From Microlunatus capsulatus (GTDB lineage: Bacteria > Actinomycetota > Actinomycetes > Propionibacteriales > Propionibacteriaceae): DNA of 64,000 bases. Of this stretch, positions 57,701 to 64,000 are shown one piece after another. The translations under genes and the position numbers were made by a program. Location of the stretch: contig NZ_JAGIOB010000001.1 in the NCBI RefSeq assembly GCF_017876495.1, positions 2,170,001 through 2,234,000 of the forward strand, given 5' to 3'. The notes beneath the pieces were generated by a model. The model was not told the DNA's origin. It did not search any database and saw only the letters and a list, made by a program, of their open reading frames with translations. Within the stretch, counting starts at the first letter, position 1. Each line of letters starts with the position of its first letter.

Positions 57701-58379
57701 CCGTGGCCGGGCGGGTGCCGCCCGCGGCCAGCACCGTGGTGACCAGGGCGTCGAGGGTGCCGAGGTGGGCCAGCAGGTCGGCCGGGGCGTCGCGCAGCGA
57801 GGCGGCGAAGACCGGCAGCCCTACCCCGCCCGCCGCGTCGACGGCGTCGGCCAGCGCGTGCACGTAGGCGGTGTTCCCCGCCGTCTGCTGCGCCCGGTAG
57901 AAGAGGATCCCGACGCGGGGCCGGACCTGCTCCGCGGCCACCGGTTCGGGACGGGCGAGCTCGCCCCAGACCGGCTGGGCGACGGGCGGCTCGAAGCCCT
58001 CGCCGGTGAGCAGCACGGTGTCGGAGAGGAAGGCGTGCAGCTGGGCCAGGTTCTCCGGCCCGCCCTGCGCCAGGTAGACGTGGGCGTCGGCGGCGATGCC
58101 GATGGGCACCGTCGAGAGCTCCATCAGCGAGGCGTCGGGCGCCTGCTCCCCGCCGAGGACGACCATCGGCTGGCCCTCGCCGCGGATCCGGGCGAAGCCC
58201 GAGCAGAGCGACTGGGCCGAGCCGAGGATGCGGGCGACGATGAGGTCGGCGGCCGCGAAGACCTCGGCCATCTCGGTGTGCGCGGTCTTCGTCGGGTTGA
58301 CGTACACGTAGTCCGCGCCCGACGCGCGCGCCGACAGCAGGTCGGTGTCCGACGTCGAGACCAGGGCGATGCGCGTCAT
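54735..58379 (-). CDS. cobN: Cobaltochelatase subunit CobN
   Basis: 1214 residues, the large subunit of the ATP-dependent aerobic cobaltochelatase that inserts cobalt into hydrogenobyrinic acid a,c-diamide. Conserved segments: [88 protein letters not shown] and [19 protein letters not shown] 58379 is preferred over GTG 58388, which falls inside the TAGGGT -10 box. CobS/CobT partners are not in the window. Followed by a coupled PPOX gene. Confidence 0.95.
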   Translation of the reverse strand: [1214 protein letters not shown]

Positions 58380-58386
58380 GGCCGCC

Positions 58387-58392
58387 ACCCTA
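58387..58392 (-). promoter_or_regulatory. Predicted -10 box of cobN
   Basis: TAGGGT on the minus strand ending 7 nt before the ATG; predicts an essentially leaderless transcript. No B12 riboswitch-like leader is present. Confidence 0.5.
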
Positions 58393-58443
58393 GGCGCTCC
58401 CGGTGACAGCCCCTCCCGGCCGCCGGCCCCCGCTGACCCGGTC

Positions 58444-58487
58444 GTGTGAGGAGTTCGTCCGGGTGCTCGCGGACGAGCTCCTCACAC
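58444..58487 (-). terminator. Long hairpin between flavin-protein gene and cobN
   Basis: 18-bp arms GTGTGAGGAGTTCGTCCG / CGGACGAGCTCCTCACAC with 17 Watson-Crick pairs and one wobble, 8-nt loop, just after the stop at 58493. Likely terminator of that gene; also close to the cobN promoter. Confidence 0.7.
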
Positions 58488-58492
58488 CGTGC

Positions 58493-58978
58493 TCAGAGCT
58501 CGACGACCTCGTTCTCGTTGCCCTGGTAGCGCTCGCCGGTCGTCTTGACCTTGACCAGGCTCAGCACCGACGCGACCAGGCCGCCGGGGGTGTCCCAGTA
58601 CTCGGCCGTCTCGCCGGTCACCTTGACCACGACGACCGAGTCGTCGCGCGGGCCCTGGGGGAACCAGCCCTCCATCTGCGGGGACCACAGCTCCTCGGCC
58701 TTGTCCGGGTCGGTGAGGACCTCGGCGGTCCCGCTCACCGACACCCAGACGTCGCGCGAGGTCAGGGCCACGCCGACCCGCGGCTGCGCGCTGATGTGCT
58801 CCACCTTGCGCGAGCTCTTCGAGGAGAGGAACCAGAGGTTCCCGTCGAAGTCGGTGTCCTGCTGGGCCATCGGGCGGCTGACGAAGGCGCCGGTCTCGTC
58901 GACGGTGGTGAGCATGGCGAAGTCGATGCCCTTCGCCAGCTCGGCGATCTTCTGGACGGGGGTGGGGTCGGAGGTCAT
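58493..58978 (-). CDS. Pyridoxamine oxidase-family general stress protein (FMN-binding split barrel)
   Basis: 161 residues similar to general stress protein 26: FAMLTTVDETGAFVSRPMAQQDTDFDGNLWFLSSKSSRKVEHISAQPRVGVALTSRDVWVSVSGTAEV. Binds flavin in relatives; no defined enzymatic step. ATG with GGAAGGACAG upstream. Monocistronic, closed by the hairpin at 58444-58487. Confidence 0.9.
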   Translation of the reverse strand: MTSDPTPVQKIAELAKGIDFAMLTTVDETGAFVSRPMAQQDTDFDGNLWFLSSKSSRKVEHISAQPRVGVALTSRDVWVSVSGTAEVLTDPDKAEELWSPQMEGWFPQGPRDDSVVVVKVTGETAEYWDTPGGLVASVLSLVKVKTTGERYQGNENEVVEL

Positions 58979-59030
58979 ACCTGTCCTTCCGCCCCCGCCC
59001 CGTCCCGGGACGCAGCCGCGCGCCCTCGGC

Positions 59031-59888
59031 TCAGCCGGCGTAGTCGCCGGCGCGGACCTCGTCGACCACGCGGGAGCGGCGGGGCGACCAGCCCAGCGAC
59101 AGCGCGTAGCCGTTGTCGAACTGCTGGTCGAGCAGCAGGGCGTCGGCGAAGGCCTCGCCCAGCCGGGCGCGGGTGGCCTCGACGGGCTCGGGCGCCACCG
59201 GGTCGCCGGTGGCCTCGGCCACCGCCCGGACGGTCGGGGCGCCGGCGGTCACGCCCAGCACCCGGCCCAGCACCTCGCCGCGCTCCAGCACGAGGACGTA
59301 GAGGTCGGCGAGGTCGTCGACGTGCACGGTGCCCCAGTGCTGGGAGCCGTCGCCGATCAGGATGAGGGCGCCGTCGGCGGTGCGCGGTCCGCGCAGCAGG
59401 ACGTTCGGCAGCCCGCCGCCGTGGCCGTGGACGACGGCCGGGGCCACGATCCCGCCCCGCAGGCCGGCGCCCAGGACGATGTCCTCGACGCCCGGCCGCC
59501 ACGCGGTGAGCGCCGGCGGGTTCAGCGGCGACTGCTCGCTCAGCCCTTCCCCGGCACCCCAGATCCACAGCCCGCTGGTGTGCACGTAGGGCTTCTCGGT
59601 GCCGGCGAACGCCTGGACGGCGGCCGTGGCCACGGCGGCGTCGAAGTCGGGGCTGGAGGCGTCGCCCGGGGACGCGGTGTGCACGGCGCCGTCGACGCGT
59701 GCGAGCTGCGCGGCCACCCAGGTCGCGTCGGTGAGGTCACCGGTCACCGGGGTGGCCCCCAGGCCGCTGACCTTCTCCGCCGACGCCTCGCTGCGGACCG
59801 CCGCGGTCACCTGGTGCCCGCGCTCGACGAGCCGGGGGAGCAGGGCCGAGCCGATGTAACCGGTGCCACCGGTGAGGAAGATGTTCAC
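59031..59888 (-). CDS. NAD-dependent epimerase/dehydratase family protein (extended SDR-like)
   Basis: 285 residues. Rossmann motif LTGGTGYIGSALLPRL (about 4-19), HTASPGDASSPD and VHTSGLWIWG; the usual YxxxK is not evident, so it may be a nucleoside-diphosphate-sugar epimerase relative or an atypical SDR. C-terminal TRARLGEAFADALLLDQQFDNGYALSLGWSPRR. Starts 43 bp downstream of the acetyltransferase-fusion gene on the same strand, so possibly co-transcribed and acting on the same sugar. Confidence 0.82.
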   Translation of the reverse strand: MNIFLTGGTGYIGSALLPRLVERGHQVTAAVRSEASAEKVSGLGATPVTGDLTDATWVAAQLARVDGAVHTASPGDASSPDFDAAVATAAVQAFAGTEKPYVHTSGLWIWGAGEGLSEQSPLNPPALTAWRPGVEDIVLGAGLRGGIVAPAVVHGHGGGLPNVLLRGPRTADGALILIGDGSQHWGTVHVDDLADLYVLVLERGEVLGRVLGVTAGAPTVRAVAEATGDPVAPEPVEATRARLGEAFADALLLDQQFDNGYALSLGWSPRRSRVVDEVRAGDYAG

Positions 59889-59931
59889 CTCTCGAGCAGC
59901 ACCGGACCGCGGCCCGGCATTCCCGCGCCGG

Positions 59932-61632
59932 TCAGGTCAACCGCAGCGCCGGCTCCGGCCGGTGGATGCCGCGGGGCCGGTAGCCGAGCAGCTCCGAGAC
60001 CCCGACGAGGTCCGACAGCAGCCAGGCGATGGCCAGCCACATCTCCGTGCCCTGCAGCCCGGGCACCGTCGCGGGCAGCGCCGAGGTGGCGGGGTGCGGG
60101 GCCTGGAAGCCGAAGCCCTGGCCGTCGGTCCAGTGGCCCAGCAGGTCGCCGAGCAGCCGGGTGGCCAGCGCCCGCACCTCGGCGGCGCGGTGGTCGGTCT
60201 GCCGGCCCGCCAGCCACAGCGGGTGGGCGACGTCGAGCACGTTGCAGGCGTTCTGCCGGTCCGGGGCGAACAGCTCGGGGTTGCGCGCGTGCTCCAGCAC
60301 CGTGTCGACCACGCGCTCCGGGTACGGCACCGGCAGCCCGAACTGGGCGAAGGTGCCGCGGGAGGCGCGGTAGAAGCCGTTGACGACCTGCAGCAGGCCG
60401 CCGTTGCCCTCGACCGTGCCCCACATGCCGGTCCGGGGGTCGGCCCGGGTGGTCAGCCAGCCGAACAGGGCCTCCGACGCCCCGGCCGGTCCGGTGACCC
60501 CGCGCGGCAGGTTCCAGCGCAGGGCCGTGCCGAGCATGTCGACCCAGGCGCCCGAGCCCCAGGCCCGGCCCTCCCAGGGCTGGTTCGCCAGGCCCTCGAC
60601 CAGCTCGCCGGCGTCCATCTCGGCCACCCGGTGCACGGGGTGCTCGAAGCCGCTGCCCAGCACGTCGAGGGCGTACCCGACGCAGAGCACGTGGTAGCAG
60701 ACGTCGCCGTCGGACAGGTCGGCCGCGGCGGCCAGCGGGCGGCCCTCGGGGTCGAAGGTCGGGACCAGGCCGGTCTTGGGGTCCTGCAGCACCCGCAGCC
60801 GGCGGACCTGCTCGGCGGCCGGCAGCTGGTCGGGCGCCCGGCCCAGCAGCAGGTCGGCGATCTCGATCGCGTCGCACTGCGCCCGGACGGTGACGGGGTG
60901 GCCGGGCCGGTCGACGAACAGGCCGTCCTGCAGCTCGGGCCGCCACGAGCGGGCCAGCACGTCCTGCACCTGCTCGCGGGCGCGGCCGGCGAAGGCGCTG
61001 ACCCGCGCGCCGAGGTCGCCGGAGCGGGCGGCCGTCGCGGCCCCGGCCGGCGGGACCCGCCAGCGGAGCAGCCGGGCGGGGTTGCCGCCGACGACGGCGC
61101 CCGCCGGCACGTCCTTGGTGACGACGGCCCCCGCGGCCAGCACCGCCTTGTCGCCGACGGTGACGCCGTCGAGGACGACGACGTGCGAGCCCACCCAGAC
61201 GTCGTCGCCGATGGTGATGCCCTTCGTCGAGATGGGCTGGCGGAAGACCTCGGTGTCGGGGTCGGCCATCGTGTGGTTGAAGGCGAGGATCGAGGTGTGC
61301 GCGCCGATCCGGACGGCGTCGCCCAGCCGGACGTCGCCGCGGACCACGGTGAAGGCGTTGACGGTGCAGTTGCGGCCCGCCACGACGCTGCCGGTGAGGT
61401 AGGCGTGGGCGGCGACGTAGCTGTCGGGGCCGAGCTCGAGGTGGTCGGTCTGCACGGCGGCCAGGGTGCTGAGGAACACCCGCTCCCCCAGCACGACGTC
61501 GGTCCGCGCGGCCAGCTCGCGCTGCAGCGCGAGCTGCTCCTGCTGCTCCTGCTCGCCGGCCCGGCGCCAGAACCACCAGGGCGAGTAGTCGAAGGGGTGC
61601 TGGTCGAACGGGGACGGGCCGGCGTCGCTCAT
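59932..61632 (-). CDS. Hexapeptide-repeat acetyltransferase fused to a large helical domain
   Basis: 566 residues. Residues ~45-205 are a left-handed beta-helix acyltransferase: repeats such as VVAGRNCTVNAFTVVRGDVRLGD, catalytic-type His in ILAFNHTMADPD, and ITIGDDVWVGSHVVVLDGVTVGDKAVLAAGAVVTKDVPAGAVVGGNPARLL, as in maltose/galactoside acetyltransferases. Residues ~225-560 are mostly helical with repeated Trp/Gly-rich segments (GSGAWVDMLGTALRWNL, TGMWGTVEGNGGLLQVVNGFYRA, FGFQAPHPATSALP) like an alpha/alpha toroid. I know no named family for the fusion. Divergent from a sugar importer with a LacI-type operator between. Confidence 0.8.
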   Translation of the reverse strand: MSDAGPSPFDQHPFDYSPWWFWRRAGEQEQQEQLALQRELAARTDVVLGERVFLSTLAAVQTDHLELGPDSYVAAHAYLTGSVVAGRNCTVNAFTVVRGDVRLGDAVRIGAHTSILAFNHTMADPDTEVFRQPISTKGITIGDDVWVGSHVVVLDGVTVGDKAVLAAGAVVTKDVPAGAVVGGNPARLLRWRVPPAGAATAARSGDLGARVSAFAGRAREQVQDVLARSWRPELQDGLFVDRPGHPVTVRAQCDAIEIADLLLGRAPDQLPAAEQVRRLRVLQDPKTGLVPTFDPEGRPLAAAADLSDGDVCYHVLCVGYALDVLGSGFEHPVHRVAEMDAGELVEGLANQPWEGRAWGSGAWVDMLGTALRWNLPRGVTGPAGASEALFGWLTTRADPRTGMWGTVEGNGGLLQVVNGFYRASRGTFAQFGLPVPYPERVVDTVLEHARNPELFAPDRQNACNVLDVAHPLWLAGRQTDHRAAEVRALATRLLGDLLGHWTDGQGFGFQAPHPATSALPATVPGLQGTEMWLAIAWLLSDLVGVSELLGYRPRGIHRPEPALRLT

Positions 61633-61731
61633 CGAACCTCGATGTCCTGGGACGGGAGTGGGGCGTCAACGCCTGGGTCCGGCTCTTCCACCTGCCGCGG
61701 AACGCGTGCTAACTTGAGCGTCGATCGGCCG

Positions 61732-61745
61732 GGTAAGCGTTTACC
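61732..61745. promoter_or_regulatory. LacI-family operator-like palindrome
   Basis: GGTAAGCGTTTACC, a dyad of the TAAnCGnTTA type bound by LacI/GalR regulators, in the 206-bp divergent spacer 61633-61838 between the acetyltransferase-fusion gene and the ABC transporter. TAACTT at 61710-61715 could be a plus-strand -10. No lacI gene in the window. Confidence 0.7.
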
Positions 61746-61838
61746 AAACTGTAGCGCCACCCCCGGGGCCGGCACAACGCCGTCCGACCGTCCGACTCCG
61801 TGGGCCTGCGGGTCCACTCCTGAAGCAGGTGACGTGGT

Positions 61839-62858
61839 GTGAGCTCAAAGGTGAACTTCAACGCAGTCGGCAAGCGCCTCCCGGGGGCCACCTCGACCTC
61901 GGTCGACGCCCCGGGCGGCACGTCCGCCGGGACCGGGACCTCCCGGCCCAAACAACGACCCAAGCTGACGCGGGACAAGCTGCTGATCCTGCTGCTGGGG
62001 CTGCCCGGCGGGATCGCGCTGGTGCTGTTCCACTACGTGCCGCTGCTGGGCAACGTGATCGCGTTCCAGGACTACCAGCCCTACCTCGGCATCACCGAGG
62101 CCGAGTTCGTCGGCTTCACGAACTTCTCGTTCCTCTGGGACGGGAACGCCGATTTCCTCAACGCGCTCTACAACACCGTCATCCTGACGATCATCCAGAC
62201 GGTGCTGGTGTTCCCCATCCCGCTGGCCCTGGCGCTGCTGCTCAACAGCCTCGCCGGTGAGCGGCTGAAGCGGACGCTGCAGTCGATCCTCTACCTGCCG
62301 CACTTCCTGTCCTGGGTGATCGTGGTCGCGCTGTTCCAGCAGATGCTGGGCAATGCGGGCATGCTCAACACCTTCCTGGTGCAGCACGACCTGCCGATCA
62401 TCCAGATCATCGGCGTGCCGGAGCTGTTCAAGGCCCTGCTCACGTCGCAGGCGATCTGGAAGGACGCCGGCTGGGGCACGATCATCTTCCTGGCCGCGAT
62501 CTCGCGGATCGACCAGGAGCAGTACGAGGCGGCCGCCGTCGACGGCGCGAACGCCCGCCAGCGGATGTTCAGCATCACCCTGCCGGCCCTCAAGGGCCTG
62601 TTCATCCTGCTGCTGATCCTGCGCCTGGGCAGCAGCCTCTCGGTCGGCTTCGAGCAGATCGTGCTGCAGCAGGGCCCGGTGGGCCTGCAGGCCAGCGAGG
62701 TGCTGGACACCTGGGTCTACAACTACGGCATCCTCGGCGGGAACTGGGGTGTCTCGGCCGCCGCCGGCCTGGTCAAGGGCCTGGTGGGCGTGCTCTTGGT
62801 GATCGGGGCCAACAAGCTGGCCCACGCGTTCGGCGAGCGAGGGGTGTACGAGAAGTGA
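61839..62858 (+). CDS. Sugar ABC transporter permease (LplB/MalF type)
   Basis: 339 residues. Cytoplasmic Gly/Ser/Thr-rich tail of ~45 residues, then six membrane helices and the permease EAA loop EQYEAAAVDGANARQRMFSITLPALK (about 226-251). The pattern FHYVPLLGNVIAFQDYQPYLG is typical of LplB-type oligosaccharide permeases. GTG at 61839 has AGCAGGTG upstream; nearby GTGs at 61834 or 61836 are out of frame or weaker. Stop overlaps the next permease by 4 nt. Confidence 0.92.
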   Translation: MSSKVNFNAVGKRLPGATSTSVDAPGGTSAGTGTSRPKQRPKLTRDKLLILLLGLPGGIALVLFHYVPLLGNVIAFQDYQPYLGITEAEFVGFTNFSFLWDGNADFLNALYNTVILTIIQTVLVFPIPLALALLLNSLAGERLKRTLQSILYLPHFLSWVIVVALFQQMLGNAGMLNTFLVQHDLPIIQIIGVPELFKALLTSQAIWKDAGWGTIIFLAAISRIDQEQYEAAAVDGANARQRMFSITLPALKGLFILLLILRLGSSLSVGFEQIVLQQGPVGLQASEVLDTWVYNYGILGGNWGVSAAAGLVKGLVGVLLVIGANKLAHAFGERGVYEK

Positions 62859-63802
62859 CCACGATCGAGAACGCCACCATCGGCGACGACACCGAGAACA
62901 AGGCCGTCCGCAGCGACGGTAAGCGGCCGCCGTGGATGGAGAAGCCCTCCACGTTGACGCAGGTCGTCAAGTTCATCGCGCTGGCCGTGGCCGTCGCGCT
63001 GGTGATCATCCCGTTCTGGTCGGTGATCGCCACCTCGCTGGCCGACCAGCAGACGATCAACGAGTCCGGCGGCGGGATGGTCATGTGGCCGGGCGGCATC
63101 AGCCTGGACGCCTACGCCGCCGTGCTCTCGGGCGGCGTCGTGACCCGCGCGGTGATCATCTCCGTCGGCATCACGGTGATCGGCACGCTGCTCTCGCTGG
63201 CCGCCACGGCCGGCCTGGCCTACTGGCTCTCCCGGCCGGGCGCCCCCGGCGCCAAGCCGGTGCTGATGCTGGTGCTCGGCGCCGTGCTGTTCTCCCCCGG
63301 CCTGATCCCCAGCTACCTGGTGGTCAAGGAGTTCAACCTCCTCGACTCGCTGTGGTCGCTGATCCTGCCGGTGCTGGTCAACGCCTTCAACGTCATCGTC
63401 ATGCGGGCGTTCTTCCAGGAGCTGCCGCAGGAGCTGTTCGAGTCGGCGGCCATCGACGGCGCCAGCTCGGCGACGGTGCTGTTCAAGATCGTCCTGCCGC
63501 TGTCCAAGGCCGTGTTCGCGGTGATCGGGCTCTTCTACGCCGTCGCCTACTGGAACGCCTTCTTCAACGCGCTGCTCTACATCCAGTCCAGCGACAAGTG
63601 GCCGATGGCCCTGGTGCTGCGCACCTACGTCGTCAACCAGAGCACGATCGGCGGCGACCAGGTCTCGGCCGAGGTGCTGCCGCCCCAGCTGCCGCTGCAG
63701 ATGGCGATCCTCGTGATCGCCATCGTGCCGATCCTCATGCTCTACCCCTTCCTGCAGCGCCACTTCGCGAAGGGCGTGATGATCGGCGCCGTCAAGGGCT
63801 GA
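62855..63802 (+). CDS. Sugar ABC transporter permease (LplC/MalG type)
   Basis: 315 residues, six membrane helices after a hydrophilic start. EAA loop ELPQELFESAAIDGASSATVLFKIVLPLSKAV (about 185-216); IPFWSVIATSLADQQTINESGGGMVMWPGG is typical of LplC/YtcP permeases. Partner of the upstream permease in a carbohydrate importer; the ATPase is probably a shared MsiK-type protein encoded elsewhere, as usual for actinobacteria. Confidence 0.93.
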   Translation: MTTIENATIGDDTENKAVRSDGKRPPWMEKPSTLTQVVKFIALAVAVALVIIPFWSVIATSLADQQTINESGGGMVMWPGGISLDAYAAVLSGGVVTRAVIISVGITVIGTLLSLAATAGLAYWLSRPGAPGAKPVLMLVLGAVLFSPGLIPSYLVVKEFNLLDSLWSLILPVLVNAFNVIVMRAFFQELPQELFESAAIDGASSATVLFKIVLPLSKAVFAVIGLFYAVAYWNAFFNALLYIQSSDKWPMALVLRTYVVNQSTIGGDQVSAEVLPPQLPLQMAILVIAIVPILMLYPFLQRHFAKGVMIGAVKG

Positions 63803-63931
63803 CGCCGACCCCGGCCGGGACCCCCGGCCGCCCGACCACGACCCCCGACCGGCGTCCGCGCCGGCCGGAGCGCACCACCGACACCCACCCCGAGGACGAG
63901 GACCCGACCCCTGTCGGATCAAGGAGGATCC

Positions 63932-64000
63932 ATGACCACCAGTGCATTCAGCCGGCGGAAGCTGCTGGCCGGAGCCGGCGGCGCCGCCGCCCTGATCGGC
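63932..64000 (+). CDS. Extracellular solute-binding protein, N-terminus only (continues past window)
   Basis: First 23 codons, MTTSAFSRRKLLAGAGGAAA..., a twin-arginine (SRRKLL) signal peptide start. AAGGAGG lies 5 nt before the ATG. Position directly after two LplB/LplC permeases makes it the substrate-binding lipoprotein/protein of the importer; that part is inference because the mature domain is outside the window. Confidence 0.75.
   Translation, partial: MTTSAFSRRKLLAGAGGAAALIG

Noticed and set aside
58380-58492. Cobalamin riboswitch upstream of cobN
   Set aside because: The -10 box ends 7 nt before the ATG, leaving no leader, and the only structure is a simple hairpin belonging to the neighbouring gene.

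Overview
The window is about 64 kb of very GC-rich DNA (third codon positions almost all G or C) packed with short-spaced genes, many of which start at GTG and overlap the previous stop by 4 nt (ATGA/GTGA). Gene content points to a free-living aerobic actinobacterium: a GAF-ANTAR protein, DinB-family proteins, CGNR and PadR regulators, a SigE-family sigma factor, aerobic cobalamin genes and a bacterial LigD. The style fits Geodermatophilaceae (Blastococcus, Geodermatophilus, Modestobacter). That placement is inference. I see no rRNA or tRNA gene, CRISPR array, phage or full-length insertion sequence, so this looks like ordinary chromosome.

Layout. 1-403: 3' end of a phosphoketolase gene. 0.4-2.5 kb: a haem-oxygenase-fold iron enzyme and a GAF-ANTAR regulator. 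2.6-5.2 kb: a guanidine-hydrolase/ornithine aminotransferase operon divergent from an Lrp regulator (arginine catabolism). 5.4-8.2 kb: panB-panC and a coiled-coil protein with a Glu-Pro repeat. 8.2-12 kb: SDR, lipid kinase, NAD(P)-binding protein and CPBP protease. 12.3-14.8 kb: ligD. 15-19.8 kb: winged-helix protein, TerC, DinB, hemerythrin, LLM oxidoreductase, unknown. 19.9-22.3 kb: fatty-acid desaturase plus its ferredoxin-type reductase behind a double operator. 22.3-24.6 kb: small acidic protein, response regulator, anti-sigma/ECF sigma pair. 25-31.2 kb: secreted propeller-LamG protein, GH13 trehalose-synthase-like enzyme, methyltransferase, DinB. 31.3-34.7 kb: pentapeptide protein, small membrane protein, L7/L12-like small protein, acyltransferase 3, spermidine-synthase-like protein. 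34.7-38.5 kb: 2-oxoacid dehydrogenase E1a-E1b-E2 operon divergent from a RIO kinase. 39.7-45.6 kb: MFS/PadR pair, aminotransferase/CGNR pair, EamA exporter, YdeI. 45.7-48.9 kb: SigE-family sigma with a membrane partner and a secreted protein, then a membrane-protein/winged-helix pair behind a large dyad. 49-58.4 kb: poxB, cobQ-cobF, aldo/keto reductase, DUF2283, PPOX protein, cobN. 58.5-64 kb: flavin split-barrel protein, epimerase, a hexapeptide-acetyltransferase fused to a large helical domain, and a divergent LplB/LplC-type sugar ABC transporter with a LacI-type operator, cut by the window end.

Many genes have a TANNNT -10 box about 7 nt before the start codon, so leaderless transcripts are likely common; this spacing was used to settle several starts. 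The strongest leads for something undescribed are the acetyltransferase-helical fusion next to the sugar importer, the 44-bp dyad controlling the two-gene membrane/winged-helix module, the twin operator of the desaturase system, a 57-bp element with terminal inverted repeats flanked by 5-bp direct repeats, and a pair of long hairpins between padR and an aminotransferase gene.
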